Of a DNA stretch of 64,000 nucleotides, positions 1-11,311 are shown piece by piece (the stretch's first letter is position 1; each line of letters starts with the position of its first letter). Position numbers and translations under genes: made by a program. Source of the DNA: Lolium rigidum (Eukaryota > Streptophyta > Magnoliopsida > Poales > Poaceae); assembly GCF_022539505.1 (NCBI RefSeq), contig NC_061508.1, forward strand, positions 38,310,256 through 38,374,255, given 5' to 3'. The notes beneath the pieces are model-generated. The model was not told the origin of the DNA and ran no database searches. It worked only from the letters and a program-made list of their open reading frames with translations.

Positions 1-973
1 CGGCATGTCGCAGCCACAGCTCTTGTACTATGCCTAAGCGCCAGCAACTAGAAAACATGAAATGGAGTCTGTTGCAACGCTGTCGTTGCTACCCTCTCCA
101 TGGAAGTGTTGATTATGCCGGATTGCCGGCTGCTGCGGCGGTGCTCAACCACCCGTTATATCTGATCAAACAATCCAGTCTAGAGGTACGTTGGTGCTGG
201 TATACATGTAACTGCTAATTTTTTTTCATGTAGTATATGATATATTTTTAGCATGTATATGTCTAGCCCATCAGCAATTAAATTCCGCCCATGCCACTTG
301 GTTACCTCCGGTAGCAAAGAATTCAACAGTTTTCATCTATAATCGGTATATAAATTCGGATAGTATATTTATATTCATGATCCATAGTCATTGCTCGCTC
401 TAAATTTGTGATAAGTCCGGTTGATCCGACAAGGTTATCTAAGGGAAATTAATCTTAGATAGCTTACCCAGGCATAGAATTTTTTTCAACTCCACTCACA
501 CCTCGGCCTCGCCCCCCCTATACTTAAATCCTGGCTCCGCCCCTGGAAGCTAGCAACTGTTCCCAGTGACGGACTGACAGAAAAGGTCGGCGCGTGTTGA
601 GACTTGACGCACTCGGTTTAGCCAGCCAGCCAGCCAGGCGAGCTCCACAGCTAGCTGTACAAGTCGTGCCCGAACAAGCCACACTCGAATCAAAGCTACT
701 GTTAGTTTATGCTAACACAGTACACTCTGGGAAAGCTAATTCGACTACCTTAACAGACATGGATCGCACACAGGATGCTTCCTTTTCCTCATCTTACAAT
801 AATATACTATACCCTGCATTATTAGCAAATGTACTACGACCCAAGATATTGCATCCACAGTATCGACGCGATGTGAACACAATCGTTAACTAGCTATTCA
901 ACTGCTAAACAATTCGTAAACAATCATAAATTAGCTGGCAAAGAACATAGTTTTGAGTTGTGGCTTGTGTGTC
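1..973. other. Unassigned flank upstream of the ERF gene
   Basis: I find no convincing gene here. Short open frames at 30-218 and 594-893 lack recognisable domains and have no promoter context. Around 485-545 there is a C-rich stretch ending in 'ggctccgcccctgg', resembling a tail seen in many dispersed grass repeats, so part of this flank is probably old transposon debris. The last few hundred bases before the TATA box presumably hold the ERF promoter. Confidence 0.4.
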
Positions 974-983
974 CTATAAATAG
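974..983 (+). promoter_or_regulatory. TATA box of the ERF gene
   Basis: The sequence ctataaatag lies about 135 bp upstream of the ERF start codon. This fits a plant core promoter with transcription starting near 1005-1015 and a 5' leader of roughly 105 nt. It is the only good TATA element in the 300 bp before the gene. Confidence 0.7.
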
Positions 984-1118
984 ATAACCCGTCAGAGTAT
1001 CAAGCACACCATCGAGCACACACAGCTAGCGCACAGATCGACCAACAAGCCTTGCGTTACAAATCATCGCGCGCCGTGGTTTCGTCACAAAGCAAAGGAA
1101 CAGCGAAGCTAACTAGCC

Positions 1119-1823
1119 ATGGTGAAGACAACGACGAGCAATGGCAGCGTGGGGGCGAAGCAGCACCTCGGAGGGCATGGCAATGGCGGCAAGATGAGGA
1201 CGTACAAGGGCGTGCGGATGAGGAGCTGGGGCGCTTGGGTTTCTGAGATCCGCGCGCCGGGGCAGAAGACCAGGATATGGCTCGGCTCCCACTCCACCGC
1301 CGAGGCGGCGGCGCGCGCCTACGACGCCGCGTTGCTCTGCCTCAAGGGTGCCTCCGCCGCCGCCGAGCTCAACTTCCCCGTGCGCTTTCCCTTCGACCTC
1401 CCGCCCGCCGCCATGTCGCCCAAGTCCATCCAGCGCGTCGCTGCCGCCGCCGCCGCCGGCAGTGCCAGCGCTCCTATCGACTTCACCTGTGCCGGTGCCG
1501 GCAGTGCCAGCCACAGCGATAGTGATAATGGCATCGCCTCGGACTGTAGCTCCAGCAATGCCTCCGCCGTGAGCTCCCCGGAGACGGCGGGCAGCTGCAG
1601 TGACACCGCCGACCTGGACGGCTACGACATCGGAGGAGACCTCCCGGATTACAGCGCACTCGCGGACATCGACGCGTTCTTCCAGTCGCCCAAGTGCATG
1701 GAGTACGCCATGATGGACCCGTGCAGCTCCTTTTTCGCGCCGGCGCCCATGGAGATGGAGGACGCGTGTGGCTGGGAGGAGGAAGGCCACATTGCGCTCT
1801 GGAGCTTCTCCTCTCTCAACTGA
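1119..1823 (+). CDS. AP2/ERF transcription factor, DREB A-5/ERF014-015 type
   Basis: Single-exon frame of 234 aa, starting at an ATG in good plant context (gccATGg). One AP2/ERF DNA-binding domain spans about residues 29-87. It shows [10 protein letters not shown], the WVSEIRAP strand, [16 protein letters not shown] and the closing LNFP. This pattern is closest to ERF group II (DREB A-5), notably the ERF014/ERF015 branch, which also begins MVKTT and ends the domain with ALLCLKG. The C-terminal half is Ser/Ala/Asp-rich and ends in LWSFSSLN, similar to the LWSY/F tail of DREB-like activators. It should act in the nucleus on GCC-box or DRE-like promoters, probably in stress or development. GC content is very high, as in many intronless grass ERFs. 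The following 190 bp to the MITE at 2016 holds the 3' UTR; aataa appears near 1965. The family call is strong; the subgroup is inferred from remembered motifs. Confidence 0.93.
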   Translation: MVKTTTSNGSVGAKQHLGGHGNGGKMRTYKGVRMRSWGAWVSEIRAPGQKTRIWLGSHSTAEAAARAYDAALLCLKGASAAAELNFPVRFPFDLPPAAMSPKSIQRVAAAAAAGSASAPIDFTCAGAGSASHSDSDNGIASDCSSSNASAVSSPETAGSCSDTADLDGYDIGGDLPDYSALADIDAFFQSPKCMEYAMMDPCSSFFAPAPMEMEDACGWEEEGHIALWSFSSLN

Positions 1824-2015
1824 ACTCTCAAGTGGAGTCAGGGGAAGACGAAGCAACTGACAAATCGTTAATCAAAGCGAAGACCGGAACTGGTCACGCA
1901 TGGTGATAACTATACACAATTTTATACGTTATATACATTAATTTTATTCGATGTACAAAGTGATAATAAGCCAGTTAAGCATTGTGACTTGTGAGGGGGA
2001 GCTCTAATGGAGCTA

Positions 2016-2097
2016 CTCCCTCCGTTCCTTTTTAATTGACTCGGATTTAGTACAAATTTGTACTAAATTCGAGTCAATTAAAAAAAAACGGAGGGAG
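2016..2097. mobile_element. Stowaway MITE (82 bp) with TA target duplication
   Basis: Begins CTCCCTCCGTTCC and ends with the inverse, ACGGAGGGAG. It is flanked by TA on both sides (2014-2015, 2098-2099). Nearly the whole element folds into one hairpin whose arms meet at the tacaaatttgta centre. These are the defining traits of Stowaway (Tc1/mariner-derived) MITEs of grasses. It sits just past the ERF gene's 3' UTR. Confidence 0.92.
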
Positions 2098-2149
2098 TAC
2101 ATGTTTTAAGGCAGCTTCCATGGAGTTAACCTCCTTACGAGTGCTTGTT

Positions 2150-2345
2150 ACATTTTTTTTTTGCGGGGCAAACGGGATTGTATTAATTAGTAACAGTGTG
2201 ATTACAATCCCGAAGGATACGACTCATAAGAGACTCGGGAGCCGCATCTAGCCAAACTTCAGTCCTATTTTGAAACATACCAAATCTAGCTAACTCATGA
2301 CTTGCACTATTCTGCCCTTACATTCATATGTAAAAGCTGCTTAAT
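2150..2345 (-). mobile_element. LINE 3' end: RNase H tail and poly(A)
   Basis: Read on the minus strand, this encodes the end of a plant L1-type LINE ORF2. The RNase H C-terminus shows NSASHELARFG and then a DCN triplet before the stop. A short 3' UTR follows and then a poly(A) run, seen as T's at 2150-2162 on the plus strand. The rest of ORF2 is not on this strand; the preceding part appears inverted just to the right. It is a non-functional remnant. Confidence 0.72.
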
Positions 2346-2419
2346 TTGCAATTGCAAGTATAAGATATGGTTTACAAGTATCGGATTCTATGTCAGATTT
2401 TTTCTTCAGATGATTACGA

Positions 2420-3110
2420 AGTCGCACCATACATCTATTAGCTAACAAACCCCTTAAGGCAAGAAGAACTGTGGCGGAAGCGGTCATCAACGGTGCTTGG
2501 ATCGATGGTATTAAGAAATTAAGAAACCATTCTACATACAGGGTTTTATGCAGGTTGTTGCCATATCAGAAGAGCTCACTAATATGCACCTAAACCATGA
2601 CCCTGATGATGTATGGACGTGGAATTGGAGCGGCAATGGGTCCTTCACATTCAAAGCGTCTACGGCACGGTGTGACATGACTAAAGAAACTTGGAGATAT
2701 ATCTTGGGTGCCATTACTTTGAAAAATCACGCGGTCTAGATCAGAGGAAGAGTATGGACAGCTAACAGACTTGCAAAACGAGGCCTTCCTCACAGCGCGC
2801 GATGGGTCTTTTGCAACGCTACTGAAGAATAGGCTCGGCATATCTTCATTGGCTGCAAGGTGGTCAACATTGTTATGAACTGGATCCTGAGGTGGGCTGG
2901 TTTAACGCAAGCTATCCTATTCAGTAATCTAAGCCTTAAAATATGGTGGCAACAAGTGATAGCCAATTTTCAAAACATTGGTATGTACAAGCTGAATCTG
3001 ACCCATCCTAATCTCTTGGTCGATCTGGAAAGAAAGAAACAACTCGTTGTTTGAAAAAAACTACAAACCTATGCTTCAATTATCTATCAAATCCAATTAA
3101 AGAAAAAACA
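2420..3110 (+). pseudogene. LINE ORF2 fragment, zf-RVT region, inverted
   Basis: On the plus strand, broken frames encode the zinc-binding region that follows reverse transcriptase in plant LINEs. Recognisable pieces are TVAEAVINGAWIDGIKKL near 2470-2525, DDVWTWNWSGNGSFTFK near 2607-2660, VWTANRLAKRGLPHSARW with CNATEE near 2752-2830, and a linker SWSIWKERNNSLFEKNY near 3015-3065. In an intact LINE this stretch lies directly before RNase H. Here it points the opposite way to the RNase H tail at 2150-2345. There are several stops and frameshifts, so it is not expressed as protein. Confidence 0.75.
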
Positions 3111-3736
3111 GTGTGATATTTCAGAGTTTTATCGGCGCTATAGCATATTTGGAGAGTGAACACTACTTTATGCATATTTAGCTCGCTACAATGCTAATTC
3201 CGCTATTAGCGGCGCTATGCATGCTATTTTTCACAGCGTTGTAGCGGCGCTATTCTACGTAGACAAAATAGAGCAACCGACTAGCCATTTTGAGCCTTTT
3301 GGTCCACGAGCCACCGAAGTCATTTCTAACCCTAGCCATTCAACCCGTCGGCAACCACTGAACCACATCGACAATCCCCACTTCGTCTCACATGATGTGT
3401 ACATGTTGAAGAAGAATCAACATCACAACGAGCAAGAGTTGCCATTGCAACAAAAAATAAAGAAAGTTTGCCAGCCTCGGAAGAAGAAGTTGGTTCCAGT
3501 TTTTCATGATGATGAGCTGAAATGTGCGGGTTCTTCTTCTGAATCGGATGATGACCCATGCATTCTCCATCTAGTTCATTTGATTTTGATTAATTGCTAC
3601 TTATGCTATGTTGTTGGCTTGTTAATTGTTTATCTAGACTATGCCTATTGGTTGGTTAATTTTCTGCTAGTCTTTTTTTAAATCTTAATTCTCCATCTAG
3701 TTCTAGACTATGGCTATTGAATTGTTGATGTTATTT
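3111..3736. other. Unclassified AT-rich repeat-like DNA
   Basis: Contains short self-complementary 'gcggcgctatt'-type motifs (about 3130-3260) of the kind found in decayed DNA transposons. An open frame at 3217-3681 encodes a Lys/His-rich then acidic-Ser stretch (SSSESDDD) and a hydrophobic tail, with no family I recognise. I would not call it a gene. Confidence 0.35.
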
Positions 3737-3990
3737 CCTCTCTCTCAAATTAGGACACATATTAGTTTTGTTCAAAGTCAAATTTTGTAAATTTTAATTA
3801 AATATATAAAAATTTATAGAAACATCTACAACATGAGCTCAACGTTATTAGAATCATCATGATATATACTTTTATATTATATGAATTTTGTATTATAAAG
3901 GTTAATATACTTTCATATATAGTTGGACCAACATTATAGTGTTTGAATTTGACCAAACCTAATATGCATCCTAAATTGGGAAGAAGAGAG
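3737..3990. mobile_element. Long Stowaway-like MITE, degraded
   Basis: The two ends are imperfect inverted repeats of about 50 bp. The left end carries caaattaggacacatattag and a GTCAAATTTTG block. The inverse of the right end reads ccaatttaggatgcatatta followed by GGTCAAATTC. The outermost bases (cctctctct / agagag) are a degraded CTCCCTCC terminus next to TA at 3991. The AT-rich middle with 'aaatttatagaaa' and 'atgatatatact' matches the long mariner-like MITE type common in Triticeae. Confidence 0.72.
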
Positions 3991-4318
3991 TACTTGTTAG
4001 TCTGGAACAAATCTTTGTCTTTCATTGTGATCCGGACTTTGTAAATTTGATTTGTTGATCATTGTGATTTAGATAATTTTTTAGCTGGTGAAATCCTTAA
4101 TATACATGGTACATCTGTCATTTTTAATATTTTTTGTGTGAAATGCTATTAGCATGATATGACGTGCATATCGTATTTTGGAAAGCCACACTATTTCATT
4201 TAGCGCGCTATTCTTTTCATTGAATCCAATCAGAAGCTGGACAGTGGCCCGTGGGCGATAGCAAGCAAGGGCCGCTTTAGTTTGTAGGGTGTTAGTTTCG
4301 CTGTAAGCACTGATTTTC
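3991..4318. other. No gene seen
   Basis: AT-rich sequence with another 'tagcgcgctatt' motif near 4200, similar to those at 3130-3260. This suggests the long MITE inserted into an older DNA-transposon fragment. No supported coding sequence. Confidence 0.35.
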
Positions 4319-4473
4319 TGTTGTTGTGGGTGGAACGGTGTTGACCTTTCGGTCCACCGGGTACGTGTTAATATAGCGAGTAATAGCCCCTTGTAGGGCA
4401 ATACAGAGTTGGACACGTATATGAGTGGTGTACTATACCATATCATATACGTGTCGATATTACATCTCTAATA
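4319..4473 (-). repeat. 3' LTR of the first copia (155 bp)
   Basis: On the minus strand, the purine run at 4474-4482 is followed by an LTR-like sequence starting near 4473 with a TGTTAG-type start mutated to TATTAG and ending near 4319 in CAACA. It contains a 12-bp inverted repeat, acacgtatatga / tcatatacgtgt. The left limit rests only on the CA dinucleotide, because no second LTR is available for comparison. Confidence 0.5.
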
Positions 4474-4479
4474 CCCTCC

Positions 4480-5034
4480 TTAATCTAGACCTGGGAGAGG
4501 TTTAGATTACGCTTAAACTCATTGAGTTTCTTAGTACATAAAGCTTTGGTGAAGCCATCTGCAATCTGGTCCTTGTTGGAAATAAACCTGACATCAAGTT
4601 GCTTGCTAGCAACTCGTACTCTAACAAAGAAAAAATCAATCTCAATATGCTTAGTGCGAGCATGAAAAACTAGATTAGCAGACAGGTAGATGGCACCAAG
4701 ATTATCGCATCATAAGCTTGGTTTTTTCCTTGAGTCTCACACCTAGTTCTTGAACAAGAGCTTCAACCCAAATAAGCTCAGCAGTGACATTTGCAAGTGC
4801 TTTATATTCAGCCTCTGTGCTATAACGAGACATTGTAGATTGTTTCCTGGCACTCCAAGAAATAAGATTGCGACCAAAAAAGATAGCAAATCCACCAGTT
4901 GAGCGTCTGTCATGTAAATCACCTGCCCAGTCTGCATCAGAATAGGCACTAAGGAGTGTGGAAGAAGACCTCTGAAAAGTGAGACCAACTTGGCTTGTGC
5001 CCTGAATATACCTCAAAATCCTCTTGACAACAGT
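4480..5034 (-). pseudogene. Copia RNase H domain (broken)
   Basis: Encodes the copia RNase [19 protein letters not shown], then [21 protein letters not shown]. After a frameshift near 4702 comes the C-terminal [14 protein letters not shown] and [11 protein letters not shown]. The catalytic Asp and Glu positions are still visible. The frame would continue from the reverse transcriptase at 6575 if the solo LTR were absent. Confidence 0.85.
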
Positions 5035-6574
5035 TGATACGTCTCCAACGTATCTATAATTTCTTATGTTCCATGCTAGTTTTATGACAATACCTACATG
5101 TTTTATTCATACTTTATATCGTTTTGATGCATTTTCCGGAACTAACCTATTAACAAGATGCCGAAGTGCCAATTCCTGTTTTCTGCTGTTTTTGGTTTCA
5201 AAAATCTTACACAGGAAATATTCTCGGAATTGGACAAAATTAATGCCCACGATCTTATATTTCACGGAAGCCCTGGGGGCCCCACCCCACATGGCGGCGC
5301 GGCCAAGGGGGGGGGGGGCGCCAGCCTATGGGGGGGCCACCCCTGGCTCCTCGGAGGCTGCCCTTCCGCCTATATATTCTCTCCGCCTCGAAAACCCTAA
5401 AAAGATAAGCCACGAGACGAGAAAAGTTACGCAGCCGCCGCCATCGCGAAGCCAAGATTCGGGGGACGAAGTGTCCGTTCCGGCACGCCGCCGGACGGGG
5501 AATTGCCCCGGAAGGCATCTCCATCGACACCACCGCCATCTTCATCGCCGTTCGTTGTCTCCCATGATGAGGAGGGAGTAGTTCTCCCCGAGGCTAAGGG
5601 CTGTACCGGTAGCTATGTGGTTCATCTCTCTCTCCCATGTGATCTTTATGTGATCATGAGCTTTGTGATCTAGTTGAATATCATCTATGTGCTACTCTAG
5701 TGATGTTATTAAAGTAGTCTATTCCTCCTTCATGATGTAAAGTGGACAGTGTGTGCATCATGTAGTACATGGCGTAGGTTATGATTGTGATCTCTTGTAG
5801 ATTATGAAGTTAACTATCACTATGATAAATATATTATCTTGGATTTATGATTTGACGTGGATATCCCTATGAGTGGTGTTTGTCAAGTACTTGATGAACT
5901 CTGAGTGGAGCTTTTGTAGCCACTACACGATTAGTGATTCCATTAGGAGAGTTATCCAGAGTAGCACTGTTATACACTCTAAAGGTTACTTTAATATGAA
6001 CTCCGGATTCACTCTCCACGGTGTGACGGTGACGGTGTGCGCATCGTGTGTGTTTCCTTTATGAAGTTGTGGAGCTTGTTAACTCCGGCTTGAGGTGTGC
6101 TTTTGTAGCCCTACACAATGAATGGTGTTTGTTATCCAACAAGAGAGTGTAGCATTTATTTATTCAGTTATGTGATCAATGTTGAGAGTGTCCACTAGTG
6201 AAAGTATGATCCCTAGGCCTTGTTTCCGAATATCGAAACTCCATTTATTTACTGTTCTACTGCATGTTTACTTGCTGCCATTTATTTCAGATTGTTATTA
6301 CCACTCATATTCATCCATATCACTTGCATCTTACTATTTCTTCGCCGAACTAGTGCACCTATACATCTGACAAGTGTATTAGGTGTGTTGGGGACACAAG
6401 AGATTCTTGTATCGTAATTGCAGGGTTGCTTGAGAGGAATATCTCTGACCTCTACCTCCTTGAGTTCGATAAACCTTGGGTGATTCACTTAAGGGAAACT
6501 TGCTGCTGTTCTACAAACCTCTGCTCTTGGAGGCCCAACACTTTCTACAGGAATAGAAGCGTGCGTAGACATCA
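5035..6574. mobile_element. Solo gypsy LTR (1540 bp) inside the copia
   Basis: Starts TGATACGTCTCCAACGTATC and ends GCGTAGACATCA, so it has TG...CA ends. It is flanked by acagt (5030-5034) and gcagt (6575-6579), a 5-bp target duplication with one mismatch. No primer binding site or coding region follows, and copia coding sequence resumes exactly on each side, so this is a solo LTR left by LTR-LTR recombination. The same LTR family appears truncated at 55025-56522. The middle (about 5276-5345) holds a GC-rich block also found in the Athila LTRs. Confidence 0.88.
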
Positions 6575-7530
6575 GCAGTCCAATGTGCAGTTGTCGGAGC
6601 ATGAAGATACTGACATGCCTTGTTAACTAAAATGGCAATATCAGGTCTAGTCATTGTCAAGTACTGAAGAACACCAACAATATATCTAGTAATATCATCA
6701 GGGCCAAGAGGAGAACCATCTGATAAGGCCAGTGTATCAGCAGGGGAAAGTGGTGTAGGACATGGCGTGCAGAAGCTCATACAAACACGCGTCAATAAAT
6801 CTGTAGTATATTTTTCCTGATTCATGAGCAAACCATTTGACTGTTGATGAACTTCAAGTCCTAAAAAATAATGAAGATCTCCAAGATCCTTAAGAGCGAA
6901 TTCTGAACTCAAATTATGAAGAAGAGCTGAGATGGTTGATCAGAGGAACTCGTCACAATGATGTCATTAACATAAATAAGAATGTACACAGTGAGACCTG
7001 ACATGTTATATAAGAACAAAGAAGTATCAGAGCTTTGGACGAAAGGAAACCAAGGGTGTGAAGCTTGGAACTTAGCCGAGAGTACCAAGCTCGAGGGGCC
7101 TGTTTTAGACCATATAAAGCCTTGTCAAGTCTGCAAATATAATGTAGAGTAGCGGAAGACTCAAAACTAGGTGGTTGCTTCATGTAAACTACCTCTTCCA
7201 GAACACCATGTAAAAACACGTTCTTAACATCTAGCTGCCGTAAGCTCCATCCTCTGGAGACTGATATAGATAAAACAAGCCTGATAGTAGAAATTTTAAC
7301 AACATGACTAAAAGTATCTTCATAGTCTATACCATGCCGTTGCTTCAATCCTTTTGCCGCAGGACGTGCTTTATACCTGTCCACTGTGCGATCATCATGT
7401 TTCTTGATGCGATAAACCTATTTGCAATCAATAACATTCTTGTTGGAGTTTGGAGGCACCAGGTGCCCGGTTTGATTTGTAAGAAGGGCATCATATTCAT
7501 CTTGCATAGCTAGCTTCCAATTTGGGTAAG
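6575..7530 (-). pseudogene. Copia reverse transcriptase (broken)
   Basis: Read from right to left it shows [45 protein letters not shown], the [12 protein letters not shown] motif and [19 protein letters not shown], all classic copia reverse transcriptase. The catalytic YVDD box reads YVND on the minus strand near 6965-6985, which alone would abolish activity. Frameshifts occur near 6953 and 7030. The C-terminal part meets the solo LTR at 6575 within the HWTA...[10 protein letters not shown] junction. Confidence 0.88.
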
Positions 7531-8490
7531 CTAGAGCCTCATTGAGTTTTGTTGGTTCTCCTGTAGATGTGAGCAAAGCATATCTAACAGTGTCATCAGA
7601 ATATTTTTTCGGGTGACGTATACCTTTTTAAAGATGAGTTTTAACTCCAGGTGCAGCCATAGGTTTAGCTGCAGCTGTAGGTGGAGCAGAAGATCCGTAG
7701 GGAGCAGCATGTGCAGAGGAATCAGCAAGTACAACACTGATGTCGCTGTCATCATGATGGTCCTCATCATTGGCTAAGTCATCATTGGGCTCATCATTGT
7801 CTGGTCCAGCAGGTGCATGCGGGGGCGAGAGATTCTCCTCCTGGCGCCGCATTGAAGACTGCCCTCGCTCGGCAGAGGAAGGGGACCGCAACGTGGCAGC
7901 AGGGGACGGGAGTGCGTTGGACAACACAAAGGCGGGCGATGCCTCCATCCGCGACGTGGCGCCAGCGGGTTGGTGCGGGCGGGACGGCACGCACATGGGA
8001 GTAAAAGCCGCGTCAGGTGGTGTCGGTGAGCGATCCGAAGTGGATTTCTGCCCAGAATCAGCCTCGGGATCGCTATCACTGTTGCTATTGTCTTCTGTCC
8101 TGTTCTCCTGATCTGAGGCATTATTTGATGCGCTGTTTTCTGCATTTTCTTCAGAATTTTGACTAGTTTGATCTTCAGAATGTGCAGGGGTTTCTTCAGC
8201 GGCAACCTGAGGAGGATCAACAGTAGAAGCAAGATGCAAATAATGATCATTAGTATGCACACCCCTATCATTAGATTCCGAAGATGAGTTATCATTTGGA
8301 AGGAGAAGAAATTCTTCACGTAGACGACGACCTGCGTTAGGAGGAGAGAAGAAAACAGAAAGAGATTCTCATCAAACACAACATCACGAGAGACATAGAC
8401 GCGACCAGTGGTCACATCAAGGAACTTTACTCCTTTATGACGAGGACTATATCCAAGAAAAACACAACGTTTGGAGCGAAAAGAGAGTTT
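7531..8490 (-). pseudogene. Copia integrase C-terminal/acidic linker region
   Basis: Low-complexity Ser/Asp/Glu/Pro-rich sequence between the integrase core and reverse transcriptase, with blocks such as NSDSDPEADSG and DNDEPNDDLANDEDHHDDSD. Such variable linkers are normal in copia polyproteins. The GC-rich part at 7790-8030 gives open frames on both strands that are not separate genes. Confidence 0.7.
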
Positions 8491-9815
8491 ATGTTTGTTA
8501 TAAGGACGCAGGTTGGGACAACAAGCAAACCAAAAACTCGAAGTGACTCATAATTGGGTTAATTTGAAGAAGTTTTTCTGTGGAAGTCTCAAAATCGAGG
8601 ACTTTGGTAGGAATCATATTTATGAGAAAAGTGGCTGTGATAAAGGCATCATCCCAATATTTGAGAGGCATGGAAGCATTGGCGAGTAGAGCAAGGCCTA
8701 CTTCAATAATGTGATGGTGTTTGCGTTCAGCAGAGCCATTTTTATGAGCATGAGGGCATGAGACATGATGAACAATGCCTACACGTTGATAAAACCCGTT
8801 TAATTTTTCATATCCACTTCCCCAATCAATTTGCATGGTGAGAATTTTGTGACCAAATTGGCGCTCAACATACTGTTGAAAATCAAGAAACACTTGATAC
8901 ACATCCAAACATTTCTTAAGCAAATATATCTAGGTAAATTTGCTAAAATCATCAATGAAGCTTACATAATATGCATGTTTGCCTACAGAAAGAGGAGCTG
9001 GACCCCATACATCAAGGAAAATTTGTTCCAAAGGAACAGTAGACACACTAGTAGAAACAAGATAGGGTAGCTGATGACTCTTAGCCTGTTGGCATAGATC
9101 ACATAGGTAAGGATTTATTTCTGAGCAATATGAAAGCTTATTCTTCCTAAGTATTTGCTGAACAATAAAAGATGAAGGATGTCCTAGAAGACGATGCCAC
9201 GTAGAAGATGAAGGCTTGATGGTGACTAGAGCATGCTTGGAAGACTCCGAAGGAACATGAACTAGAGGATATAAGCCACTATGATGAGGACCTTTAAACA
9301 CGACTTGCTTCGTTACCTGATCCTTAATCAAGAAAAAGAATGGGTGAATTTCCATAAAGGAGTTGTTATCTAGAACATCCTTATAAGCAGAAAGTAAATT
9401 CATGGACGCATCAGGAAAATGGAGTATGTTACGAAGTTGTATAGAACTATTTGGGGTGTGCAAAATAGAATGACTAATATGTGCAATATCCAGACCTTGT
9501 TCACTAGCATTGTGAACTTGATCACGTCCTTGATAAGGCTCATGGACTTGAAGCTTGTTGAGTTGTCCAGTAACATGGTTAGTAGCTCCAGTGACAATGT
9601 AGCAATTTGTATCAACACAATAGGCACAACTGTGGTTTTGTTTGTAAGTGTAACAGTGGTTTTGAGCGTGAGCGTGTTTTTCTGTTGCTAGGGTCTTGTG
9701 TTAATATTTACTCATCTGTACTATCTTCCTGTGGGGTTTCTTTTTTTCCATCTCAATATAGACATGTTTCTTTCAAAATGGAGAGTCTATCTTCAGCCTT
9801 TGCGTCAAAATGATG
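8491..9815 (-). pseudogene. Copia protease, pre-integrase and integrase core (broken)
   Basis: From right to left: a degraded protease box (ATNHVTGQ near 9560), the pre-integrase segment (TWHRLLGHPS, then CDLCQQAKSH) and the integrase start FLDVWGPAP...YYVSFIDDFSK. A frameshift near 8930 is followed by the second catalytic region (IDWGSGYEKL) and the third (HKNGSAERKHHHIIE). The first Asp pair and the Glu can be placed. The protease active-site DTG/DSG is lost (VTGA). Upstream of 9640 only scraps of gag remain. Confidence 0.82.
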
Positions 9816-11311
9816 CGGTCAAAATGATGCAGACAACGTTTTTTAATTAAATTATTCAACAAAACCTTACAAGGAAAATACAAAGATCAAACTAAAGCTG
9901 TCTCGCTAACAACAGATGTCGCAACACCAACAATCTTGATGAAGGGGGTGACCGTGCCAGGCCTCATGCCCGGACCACACCAACACACATCATCAAAATA
10001 CCAGAGGCCTCACCAAAATGTCCAACAATAAGTTGGGAATACAAACGGTCTAGCAAACCCTGAATGCACACCATTGCACGCGCTCGAGAATTCCCTGCCA
10101 CCATCTTCTATCGACCCATCTTTAGGAAGGATCAAGGCATTGACCTTGTCAGGCCTTCCACGACGCTAGATAGTGTCGCCGCCTTGCGTGCATCCACTGT
10201 CACATGCTAGCCGCCAAGACCCCGTTGCGCCACTCCACCGAGGCCTATTGTGGTCGACGTGGTATATGAAACACCGCTCCACTAGCAGTCCCCTCCAGGC
10301 ATCACGTGTTCCAAAATGATGCTCCTAGAGGGTGAGCGACACTGAAAGTGTCGCCGTCGTCCAATCCAGGAGACCCAGATCTATCGTTCCCCCTTACCAT
10401 CTAGGACGAGGCGGGAGATACGCATCCACGACACCTTCAACAAGGTAATGACGTTTGAGGACTCCGCCATCGTCGGCTCCGATGTGGTTGGAGCCCGACT
10501 CTCACCGGCTATCTGTCTCGCCCGGAGCGGCCGATCCACACATCCACCATCAATCCGCCCAAAGAGGATCGACACGCCTTTCGCCGCGCCGCCGCATAAT
10601 AGCCACGCCGTGACGCCGGTGGCCGCACCACGCCCTGGCACTAGGGCGACATCCCGGGCCGTCTCCTTCGGGCTAGGGGGCGAAGAGGAGTCCCTACCAC
10701 CGCCGGTCGGCCGGGCTTTGCCTAGCAGAACCCAGGCAACATCCGGAGAGGAGGAGGAGGGGCGAGAGGTGATGGCGGCGGCTGGATTTGGGTCCCCCTT
10801 GGTCGCTCCACGAGTGTGACACGAGAGGAGGAGGTGAAACAAAAGCTAGATGAGGAAGTATAACCGCGAACAAAGCCCCTCAATGTAGACATCTATCCTA
10901 CATGGTTCTAAACAAAGACTAGGAAGTTTAGTTCAACTTCCATGCCCCCCTCTTCTATAATTAGAAAAGGACAACACCTGCTTTTACCGTTTCAAAAACT
11001 TCCATGATCGATAACGGATTGGCGAACTTCTCCATTTACATTCACCACTTTCGTGGGGAGAGGAGGAGGGGGTCACTTCCCTTGTTTCTTTGCTTAGTTT
11101 ACTGCTGGGAAGAAGATCGATAGTAATGGGCTGGTATGAGCTTTACTTCCATGGGCCGTTTGTTATTTGAAAATTACCCTTAAAACTATCGAGCCTGGTT
11201 TCATAGCTAGGAAAACAAATATAGGCCCGAGCTACCGCAAGCGCACCAAAATGGTGGCCCGTCGGTGCTATATTACAATCGACACACCATTTTATGGGTG
11301 CTAGTGGTGCT
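9816..11311. other. Unclassified dispersed repeat, no supported gene
   Basis: Begins with a poly-T/AT stretch near 9839 and continues with phrases such as 'caacaccaacaatcttgatgaa' and 'gagcgacactgaaagtgtcg' that look like noncoding transposon sequence. Open frames at 10381-10842 (-) and 10448-10819 (+) are mirror images in GC-rich DNA with no domain. Beyond 10850 nothing is recognisable up to the Athila LTR. A LINE or CACTA noncoding region is possible, but I cannot assign it. Confidence 0.35.

Larger units (their letters stand above)
4319..9815 (-). mobile_element. Degraded copia (RLC) retrotransposon, 5' end missing
   Basis: Minus-strand Ty1/copia element read from about 9815 down to 4319. 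The order is gag remnant, protease, pre-integrase, integrase core, linker, reverse transcriptase and RNase H, then a polypurine tract (4474-4482) and a short 3' LTR. The matching 5' LTR, primer binding site and most of gag are not present to the right. Many stops and frameshifts are visible. A solo gypsy LTR (5035-6574) interrupts it between reverse transcriptase and RNase H. Confidence 0.85.

Noticed and set aside
1113..1856. 247-codon frame on the minus strand over the ERF gene
   Set aside because: High-GC shadow of the AP2 coding sequence; Gly/Arg/Ala-rich with no domain, while the plus strand encodes a clear AP2 protein.
3217..3681. 154-codon frame as a gene
   Set aside because: Lys/His and acidic patches without a family, ending in a low-complexity hydrophobic run, in repeat-like DNA.
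7628..8260. 210-codon acidic frame as an independent gene
   Set aside because: It sits exactly between copia integrase and reverse transcriptase on the same strand and is the variable linker of that polyprotein.
10381..10842. Pair of opposite open frames (153 and 123 codons)
   Set aside because: Both lie in GC-rich repeat DNA, mirror each other and show no domain or promoter.
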